A stretch of DNA of 49,758 bases, from assembly GCA_023229615.1 (NCBI GenBank), contig JALNYX010000003.1, forward strand, positions 1 to 49,758, given 5' to 3'. Positions within the stretch are counted from its first letter, which is position 1, and each line of letters starts with the position of its first letter. The notes beneath the pieces were generated by a model. That model was not told where the DNA came from. It saw nothing but the letters and a program-made list of their open reading frames with translations, and ran no database searches. A program made the translations under genes and the position numbers. This document shows, in pieces, positions 28,034 through 32,815 of the stretch. This DNA is from Candidatus Moraniibacteriota bacterium. GTDB lineage: Bacteria; Patescibacteriota; Minisyncoccia; Moranbacterales; UBA9337.

Positions 28034-28594
28034 TTAAATCAATTTGGAGAAATGCTTTTTCAAGACCGCTTCATTATCAATCTTTGTTGCCGTAATCACT
28101 CGGACATATCGTTCAGCACCATAAAGCGCTGTCAATTCCAAAATGGATTTTTCGCAAGGGTACGGCGACACAAACACACTATGTTGCAATTTGCGAAATT
28201 TGAGATTATGCAAATGTTCGCGCAATATATCTCGAAAAAGCCGATCTTTTTCAGGAACATCAAAAAGCACCACTCGCCACTTGCTATCCCAACGTTTCGG
28301 TTTTTTAAACATTATAGATCCACCGAGAAAATCCAACTTCCTGGCTTGTATTTTTCCCCTTGCAGTAAGAACCAACTCAAAAGATCCATCAGGAAGCTCA
28401 TTTTCTTTGATTAGTTTTTCTCTGGAAAGGGTGCGAATTGAACGGTTAAAATTTCGCTGATCAATATTTTTCCACTCACGTCGCACTTGACGCAATGTTT
28501 TGAAGTATTGCCTGGGAGATGAAGCACAACCAAGCGCCACTCCGCCCATAAGCGTAAGAAGGATTTTTTGCTGTACTGATCCGAATTTATACAT
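28034..28594 (-). CDS. PaaX-like regulator with Cas2-fold domain
   Basis: A 186-aa protein. Residues 1-75 look like a winged helix-turn-helix (QKILLTLMGG, then LRQVRREWKNIDQRNFNRSI and RTLSREKLIKE). Residues ~105-186 match the Cas2-like ferredoxin domain of PaaX proteins: KWRVVLFDVPEKDRLFRDIL, then LKFRKLQHSVFVSP. The FDVPE strand end corresponds to the metal-binding position of Cas2 (YD[IV]), but the PaaX family is generally thought to use the fold structurally. The gene fits exactly between elements R1 and R2: R1 touches the stop, and R2 ends 8 bp before the ATG. A TATGAT -10-like hexamer lies inside R2, so the mRNA would be nearly leaderless. It is the most likely protein to recognise the elements, as repressor or nuclease. 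No Cas1, other cas gene or phenylacetate gene is nearby. Confidence 0.78.
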   Translation of the reverse strand: MYKFGSVQQKILLTLMGGVALGCASSPRQYFKTLRQVRREWKNIDQRNFNRSIRTLSREKLIKENELPDGSFELVLTARGKIQARKLDFLGGSIMFKKPKRWDSKWRVVLFDVPEKDRLFRDILREHLHNLKFRKLQHSVFVSPYPCEKSILELTALYGAERYVRVITATKIDNEAVLKKHFSKLI

Positions 28595-28602
28595 ATTAAC
28601 AA

Positions 28603-28638
28603 TGTATCATAATTCCACGACCGACGGAAGATGACACA
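28603..28638 (+). repeat. 36-bp element R2, hybrid arm
   Basis: Left arm TGTATCATAATTCCA (the alternative B arm), centre CGACCG, right arm ACGGAAGATGACACA. Read on the minus strand, the B arm supplies a TATGAT -10-like box just before the PaaX-like gene. A 39-bp spacer separates it from R3; the same spacer, with a few changes, recurs between R12 and R13. Confidence 0.88.
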
Positions 28639-28677
28639 AAAAACAGGGATTACATACTATACTATTGGATTAAAAAA

Positions 28678-28713
28678 TGTGTCATTTAGATACGGCCGAC
28701 GGTAGATGACACA
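28678..28713 (+). repeat. 36-bp element R3
   Basis: Left arm TGTGTCATTTAGATA, centre CGGCCG, right arm ACGGTAGATGACACA. On its right side it is followed by the same hairpin and gene-end fragment that follow R15. Confidence 0.9.
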
Positions 28714-28714
28714 A

Positions 28715-28750
28715 ATAGAAGATTCTGTGAAGACTTCTATTTTAATTTTA
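28715..28750. terminator. Hairpin next to R3
   Basis: ATAGAAG (28715-28721) and CTTCTAT (28734-28740) form a 7-bp stem, followed on the + strand by TTTAATTTTA. The same hairpin lies after R15 at 32715-32745. It could end minus-strand transcripts of the RhuM cassette, although the better T-run is on the + side. Confidence 0.45.
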
Positions 28751-28795
28751 TCGCATCCTCCACTGCCCTTGCTAATTTCCTTGCCTTCCTTCTTT

Positions 28796-29011
28796 TCACA
28801 AAATTTTACCCTGTTTAATTTTTCTTTTATTTAACATGGCATAACCCAAATACCCAAGACAGCCAAACAATGTTGTTCCACTTATTAGCAAGCCTAAATA
28901 GAACCATCTTTGGGGGAAGAATTCGATGGTCATTTCTTCAATGTCATAACTACCGTCATCATTCAAAATACAGCCCGTACTTTCAACTCTATAACTTTCT
29001 ACTTTATACAC
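28796..29011 (-). pseudogene. Duplicated C-terminal fragment of the 1044-aa membrane protein
   Basis: The 71-codon frame reads LNDDGSYDIEEMTIEFFPQR, then WFYLGLLISGTTLFGCLGYLGY, almost identical to the last ~60 residues of the 1044-aa protein at 32.8 kb. It contains only the last transmembrane helix and basic tail, and begins at a GTG 3 bp after the RhuM stop. Homology continues at DNA level through the 3' flank to the hairpin and R3, so this is a copied gene end, not an independent gene. Its first codons (KVESYRVES) derive from an AAAGTC-type repeat. Translation by coupling to RhuM cannot be excluded. Confidence 0.75.
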
Positions 29012-29014
29012 TTT

Positions 29015-30046
29015 TCAACTTTTTCTTTTATTTTTTCTTCCTTCCAAATATTTTTTCACTTCCCGATCAAAATCAGAAATATAATTTTTATCTTGCTCAA
29101 TCCTAAATTTTTCATACTCTCCCAACGCAAGCGCTTTTGCAACATCATGACTAATTTTCCCGGCGTTCATCAAAATTTCATATTCACTGAATTTGAGAAA
29201 TGCATTAAGTTTCTGAACCCAATCCTTCATAAACATGGCTCGACCACGTGCCGCTTGCATTTCAGCATAATCCAAATACATATTACCGATGCGGTTTAAA
29301 TGCATCAATTCTTTTTTATCCAAATAATTTTTAGCGATGATTGTATCACTCGGCATGATTTTTCCATTCGGCGATCTCTGCCATGAAGTTAATCCCATTT
29401 TTTCTTTTTCACTATTAGCCCGATCTGAAATGATTTCTGCTGCAGTTTTGCCAGTGATAGCAAAATGAAGCTTATTCTGTACGGTAGCAAAAAATTCTTT
29501 ACTCTCACGCGCTTTTGGAGAATAATCAATAGCGGTTACATAAATATCAGTGATTTTTTGATAAATTCTGCGCTCGCTGGTGCGAATATCCCTAATTTCC
29601 TCATAAAGATCATCAAAATATCTGGCGCTAAAACGAGACCCATATTTCATTCGGTTAGAATCCAACGCATAACCTTTGTGAATATAATTTTTTAAAACTC
29701 CGGTTGCCCATTGGCGAAATTCCGTACCTCGCTCGGAATTTACGCGATAGCCGACAGCGATAATCACTTCAAGGCTATAAAAAGCAAGTTTTCTGGAAAT
29801 TTCTCGTTTTCCTTCTTTTTGAACTGCCGAGAATTCCTCGGTAGTTGAATTTTTATCAAGCTCATTTTCTTTGTAGATATTTTTCAAATGAAGTGATATG
29901 TTATCACTTGTGCAATCAAAAAGCTCGGCCATTTTCTTTTGCGTAAGCCAAATATTTTCTTCTGCGTAAAGCACCTCAATATTCACCGAACCTTCGGATG
30001 ATTGATAAAATGCGATTTGATTGTCAGGTATTTTTTTTATTGCCAT
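29015..30046 (-). CDS. RhuM-family (virulence RhuM) protein
   Basis: A 343-aa full-length member of the RhuM family, named from Salmonella pathogenicity island 3. The N-terminal 110 residues form the Fic/DOC-associated DNA-binding-like module: NIWLTQKKMAELFDCTSDNI (helix-turn-helix), then NSTTEEFSAVQKEGKREISR and the RGTEFRQWATGVLKNYI box. The rest is helical. Its molecular function is not established; a DNA-binding regulatory or stress role is usually proposed, and the family is widespread on mobile DNA. It lies alone between elements R3 and R4, with its own promoter. A truncated relative lies at 31.65-31.95 kb. Confidence 0.85.
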   Translation of the reverse strand: MAIKKIPDNQIAFYQSSEGSVNIEVLYAEENIWLTQKKMAELFDCTSDNISLHLKNIYKENELDKNSTTEEFSAVQKEGKREISRKLAFYSLEVIIAVGYRVNSERGTEFRQWATGVLKNYIHKGYALDSNRMKYGSRFSARYFDDLYEEIRDIRTSERRIYQKITDIYVTAIDYSPKARESKEFFATVQNKLHFAITGKTAAEIISDRANSEKEKMGLTSWQRSPNGKIMPSDTIIAKNYLDKKELMHLNRIGNMYLDYAEMQAARGRAMFMKDWVQKLNAFLKFSEYEILMNAGKISHDVAKALALGEYEKFRIEQDKNYISDFDREVKKYLEGRKNKRKS

Positions 30047-30076
30047 ATATTTAAAAATGTTTACAACTATGCCTTA

Positions 30077-30105
30077 ATTATATACAAACAATACATGAAT
30101 ATCAA
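30077..30105 (-). promoter_or_regulatory. Promoter of the RhuM gene
   Basis: On the minus strand TTGATA (30100-30105) and TATAAT (30077-30082) are separated by 17 bp, thirty bases before the ATG at 30046. It is one of the best sigma-70-type promoters in the window. Confidence 0.7.
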
Positions 30106-30210
30106 TTTGTTTTAATTACTTCTTTATTACACTAAATCCATGTCAGAATAGTTACCTACTAACATAAGGATTACCGCTCTCTAACACACTCCCCTTTAAA
30201 TTTTTTGTTT

Positions 30211-30343
30211 TCAATTTTGATTACACTGATATTATACCACTGGATGTTTTTGCGTCAAATATTTCGTGTTTTATTCGGTGGAGTCAGATTATTGTTGGAT
30301 TAAAAGATGTGTCATTTAGATACGGTCGACGGGAGATGACACA
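30211..30343 (-). repeat. 133-bp duplicated promoter block including R4
   Basis: This block matches 31965-32097 with only about seven differences. It carries a strong minus-strand promoter, TTGACG (30253-30258), 16 bp, TATAAT (30231-30236) with extended AGTGG, and ends in element R4. Next to the truncated RhuM the copy sits 30 bp from the start codon, whereas here ~180 bp separate it from RhuM, which has its own nearer promoter. The 371-bp gene-free stretch 30047-30417 contains this block and two further promoters. Confidence 0.8.
30308..30343 (+). repeat. 36-bp element R4
   Basis: Left arm TGTGTCATTTAGATA, centre CGGTCG, right arm ACGGGAGATGACACA. It lies between the divergent RhuM and zeta-kinase promoters, 40 bp upstream of the -35 of the kinase gene. 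Confidence 0.9.
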
Positions 30344-30382
30344 TTTTCCGAGGAAGTGTTAATGGGAGGGGGTTAATACAAA

Positions 30383-30411
30383 TTGTCATCTTAATAAAAA
30401 AATGCTAAAAT
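30383..30411 (+). promoter_or_regulatory. Leaderless promoter of the zeta-kinase gene
   Basis: TTGTCA (30383-30388) and TAAAAT (30406-30411) are 17 bp apart, with an extended TGC. The ATG is at 30418, where transcription should start, so translation would be leaderless. Confidence 0.65.
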
Positions 30412-30417
30412 GCAAGC

Positions 30418-31128
30418 ATGAAACAAGCTGAAAACACCAAAATAGCTGAGGATGCTAAAGCTTTCATCAAAAAGAAAAAACGCGACCTCATAGATAAATT
30501 TGCCGACCTTGAAAAATTTCCTCCATCAGAAAAGCCATTTTCGTTTTTTATGGCTGGTTCTCCTGGCGCGGGAAAAACTGAATTCTCAAAAAGGCTCATA
30601 GAATCAATGATGCCTACGCCCATCGTAAGAATAGACGCCGACGAGATAAAAGAATTCATTCCTCAATATACAGGCAAAAACTCTGACATCGTACAGGGAG
30701 CGGCTTCAATTGCGGTGGATAATTTAAATTACTACGCCCTAAAACACAACCAAAATTTAATCATGGATGGCACGTTTGCACATTACGGGGTGGCACGCAA
30801 AAATATAATGAATTGTCTGAATAAAAAAAGGCAGATTAGCGTATTTTATATATACCAAGATCCTGTCGTCGCTTGGGATTTCACCCGGAAGCGCGAGAAG
30901 CTTGAGGGTCGCTATGTTCCAAAAGAAGCCTTTATCGAAGCATTTTTTAAGGCGAAAGAAAACGTACAGTTGATCAAGGAGGAGTTTGGCGAAAAAATAG
31001 AGCTCAACCTGATCATAAAAAATGACAAGAATGAAGACGAAGAAATCAAATCTAATATTAGCTCGAATATTGACGATTTTGCAATAATCGCATATAATAA
31101 GGAATCTCTAAATACAATCCTATGCTGA
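30418..31128 (+). CDS. Zeta-toxin-like P-loop kinase
   Basis: A 236-aa protein of the zeta toxin/AAA_33 kinase type. The Walker A loop GSPGAGKT is at residues 47-54, then RIDADEIKEFIPQY (substrate-side acidic residue, as in zeta toxins), LIMDGTFAHYG (Walker B-like) and TRKREKLEGR (lid arginines). Zeta kinases phosphorylate UDP-N-acetylglucosamine and block wall synthesis, though many relatives are housekeeping or defence kinases. The stop overlaps a 65-aa partner ORF by 7 bp, and a strong terminator closes the pair. The unit is bounded by elements R4 and R5. A toxin-antitoxin role is inferred; no epsilon homologue is recognised. Confidence 0.8.
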   Translation: MKQAENTKIAEDAKAFIKKKKRDLIDKFADLEKFPPSEKPFSFFMAGSPGAGKTEFSKRLIESMMPTPIVRIDADEIKEFIPQYTGKNSDIVQGAASIAVDNLNYYALKHNQNLIMDGTFAHYGVARKNIMNCLNKKRQISVFYIYQDPVVAWDFTRKREKLEGRYVPKEAFIEAFFKAKENVQLIKEEFGEKIELNLIIKNDKNEDEEIKSNISSNIDDFAIIAYNKESLNTILC

Positions 31129-31319
31129 AAAAAATAATTTCAAAATTTTCTCATAATAAAAAATCTCCAAAAAAAGAGGTCAATTTTTTCGATTTGTCCC
31201 AAGTTGAAAAAGAGCAGCTCATAAAAAAAGCTGCCAGACTTTCGTCCCAAGATCAAAAAGACCTTTTGAAAGAATACGATCGCAAATTCGGCGATCTGCA
31301 AACCAACTCTTGCAAATAA
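31122..31319 (+). CDS. Small basic protein, possible partner of the zeta kinase
   Basis: A 65-aa charged, mostly helical protein (KSPKKEVNFFDLSQVEKEQL, then KKAARLSSQDQKDLLKEYDR) starting 7 bp inside the kinase gene. Overlap and a common terminator mean joint expression. A small helical partner would suit an antidote or adaptor, but no family is recognised and toxin-first order is not the classical epsilon-zeta order. Confidence 0.5.
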   Translation: MLKKIISKFSHNKKSPKKEVNFFDLSQVEKEQLIKKAARLSSQDQKDLLKEYDRKFGDLQTNSCK

Positions 31320-31351
31320 ACAAGCGCGCGCCGCATTATCTCCCTTTCAAA

Positions 31352-31380
31352 AAATCCTGCCATAGTGGCAGGATTTTTAT
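31352..31380 (+). terminator. Rho-independent terminator of the zeta cassette
   Basis: An 11-bp perfect stem, AAATCCTGCCA (31352-31362) and TGGCAGGATTT (31366-31376), with a 3-nt loop and T-rich tail. It lies 33 bp after the small ORF and before element R5. Confidence 0.9.
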
Positions 31381-31411
31381 TGTACCATTCTGAATTTGCG
31401 CTTATCGATAA

Positions 31412-31447
31412 TGTATCATAATTCCACGGCCGACGGTAGATGACACA
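31412..31447 (+). repeat. 36-bp element R5, hybrid arm
   Basis: Left arm TGTATCATAATTCCA (B arm, identical to R2), centre CGGCCG, right arm ACGGTAGATGACACA. A 30-bp spacer leads to R6. Confidence 0.9.
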
Positions 31448-31477
31448 AAAGATAGGGATTGTGTTTGTTGGGTTGAA

Positions 31478-31513
31478 TGTGTCATTTAGATACGGTCGAC
31501 GTAAGATGACACA
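31478..31513 (+). repeat. 36-bp element R6
   Basis: Left arm TGTGTCATTTAGATA, centre CGGTCG, right arm ACGTAAGATGACACA. A gene-end fragment follows on its right side, as with R3 and R15. Confidence 0.9.
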
Positions 31514-31548
31514 AATAGAGATGATGGGTAGTTTGATTGTGGGGTTGC

Positions 31549-31663
31549 TATGTTGTTTCTATCTTCCGCTTTTCCTCGCCCTGCCGAAGCCTTTGGCGAA
31601 GGCGGGTGCGGCGGTTAATGAGGTCGTATCCGAGATAACTTAGACAGCCAAATAATGTTGTGT
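31549..31663 (-). pseudogene. Second duplicated C-terminal fragment of the 1044-aa protein
   Basis: Minus-strand translation gives TTLFGCLSYLGYDLINRR, then TRLRQRLRQGEEKRKIETT and TAG at 31549-31551. This matches the last helix and basic tail of the 1044-aa protein but is shorter and has a different end. The tail is partly encoded by a GC-rich hairpin (31578-31606, CCTGCC and GGCGGG ends) that stands out from the AT-rich surroundings. A TGA lies just upstream in this frame, where the fragment joins the truncated RhuM gene. Confidence 0.7.
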
Positions 31664-31954
31664 CTCAGTTAAAATTGCATCTAGATTATAGTGTTTTATA
31701 TCACGAGCAACTTCCCTTGAAGATTCCTTTTGAACTATCCGGAAATTCCGGATAGTTGAATTTTCATCCAATTCTTGCTCTAAATAAATATTAACCAGAT
31801 GCTCATTGACTGTGCGAACATTAACATTAAATAGTTCGGCGATTAATTTTTGCGTCAACCAAACATTCTCATCTTCAATTCTAACGTGGATTTTTTGTTT
31901 ATCGCCAAAAGATTGATAAATGGTAATTTGCTGTTTTTTTGAGTGCTTTTTCAT
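31640..31954 (-). pseudogene. Truncated RhuM-family gene
   Basis: The 104-codon frame begins with an N-terminal RhuM module: ENVWLTQKLIAELFNVNVRT, then ENSTIRNFRIVQKESSREVA and HYNLDAI. It then breaks off where the full-length relative continues with IIAVGYRVNSERGTEF. The last ~10 codons (TETQHYLAV) come from the fused membrane-protein end read in another frame. About 240 residues are lost. Identity to the complete copy at 29.0-30.0 kb is only moderate, so it is a distinct family member, not a recent duplicate, although the flanking promoter block is a recent duplicate. A helix-turn-helix peptide could still be made. Confidence 0.75.
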
Positions 31955-31984
31955 TTTTTTGTATTCAATTTTGATTACACTGAT

Positions 31985-32012
31985 ATTATACCACTGGATG
32001 TTTTAGCGTCAA
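31985..32012 (-). promoter_or_regulatory. Promoter of the truncated RhuM gene
   Basis: On the minus strand TTGACG (32007-32012) and TATAAT (31985-31990) are 16 bp apart with AGTGG before the -10, thirty bases before the ATG at 31954. It lies in the second copy (31965-32097) of the 133-bp block. Confidence 0.7.
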
Positions 32013-32061
32013 ATATTTCGTGTTTTATTCGGTGGAGTCAGATTATTGTTGAATTAAAAAA

Positions 32062-32713
32062 TGTGTCATTTAGATACGGCCGACGTAGGATGACACAAAT
32101 TATAGATGGGCCGGGATTGAGTGTTGATAAAATACAGGGATTGTGTTTGTTAAATTGAGAATGTGTCATTTAGATACGGCCGACGGTAGATGACACAAAT
32201 GTTGAATGTGTCATTTAGATACGGCCGACGTAGGATGACACAAATTATAGGGATTGTGTTTGTTGGATTAAAATAGGCTTGTTGTGTCATTTAGATACGG
32301 CCGACGTAGGATGACACAAATTATAGATGGGCCAGGATTGAGTGTTGATAAAATACAGGGATTGTGTTTGTTGGATTAAAATAGGCTTGTTGTGTCATTT
32401 AGATACGGTCGACGTAGGATGACACAAAAGATAGAGATTGTGTTTGTTGGATTAAAATAGGCTTGTTGTGTCATTTAGATACGGCCGACGTAGGATGACA
32501 CAAAAAACAGGGATTACATACTATACTGTTGGATTACAAAATGTGTCATTTAGATACGGCCGACGGGAGATGACACAAAAGATAGAGATAGTGTTTGTTG
32601 AATTGAGAATGTGTCATTTAGATACGGCCGTGGAATTATGACACAAAAAATAGGGATTGTGTTTGTTGAATTGAGAATGTGTCATTTAGATACGGTCGAC
32701 GGGAGATGACACA
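32062..32713 (+). repeat. Dense array of nine 36-bp elements, R7-R15
   Basis: Nine elements, same orientation: R7 32062-32097, R8 32162-32197, R9 32207-32242, R10 32283-32318, R11 32391-32426, R12 32467-32502, R13 32542-32577, R14 32610-32645, R15 32678-32713. All left arms are TGTGTCATTTAGATA. Centres are CGGCCG, except CGGTCG in R11 and R15. Inner right arms are ACGTAGG (R7, R9-R12), ACGGTAG (R8), ACGGGAG (R13, R15) and the B arm TGGAATT (R14). Spacers are 64, 9, 40, 72, 40, 39, 32 and 32 bp and are related to one another (core ATAGGGATTGTGTTTGTTG). No gene lies in this 650-bp stretch; short frames through it are translations of the element. Confidence 0.92.
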
Positions 32714-32714
32714 A

Positions 32715-32745
32715 ATAGAAGTTTTTGTGAAGACTTCTATTTTAA
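32715..32745. terminator. Hairpin after R15
   Basis: ATAGAAGT (32715-32722) and ACTTCTAT (32733-32740) form an 8-bp stem with a TTTAATTTTA tail on the + strand. It is the counterpart of the hairpin at 28715 and lies downstream of the 1044-aa gene. A short (TTTCTG)3 tract follows at 32796-32813. Confidence 0.45.
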
Positions 32746-32815
32746 TTTTATCACCAACCCTTTCGAGAAGCAAAAAAACTTTTTTTTATTTCTACTTCTG
32801 TTTCTGTTTCTGTTC

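Noticed and set aside
31440..31643. Plus-strand reading frames through the elements (peptides such as SFRYGRRKMTQI), also at 31943-32158 and 32679-32888
   Set aside because: They are simply translations of the repeat element and the flanking copied gene end, with no family similarity and no start signals.
32062..32713. CRISPR array
   Set aside because: The spacers are related to each other, range from 9 to 72 bp and recur elsewhere in the region; repeats also flank whole genes. No cas1 or effector gene is visible. The Cas2-like fold belongs to a PaaX-type protein.
31412..32713. ToxIN-type RNA antitoxin repeats (also about 36 nt)
   Set aside because: Type III antitoxin repeats are head-to-tail without spacers and precede a ToxN-like gene. 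Here there are spacers and no such gene.
27998..32713. Insertion sequence or transposon with 36-bp ends
   Set aside because: No transposase or integrase is present, element orientation is uniform rather than inverted at cassette ends, and no target duplications were seen.
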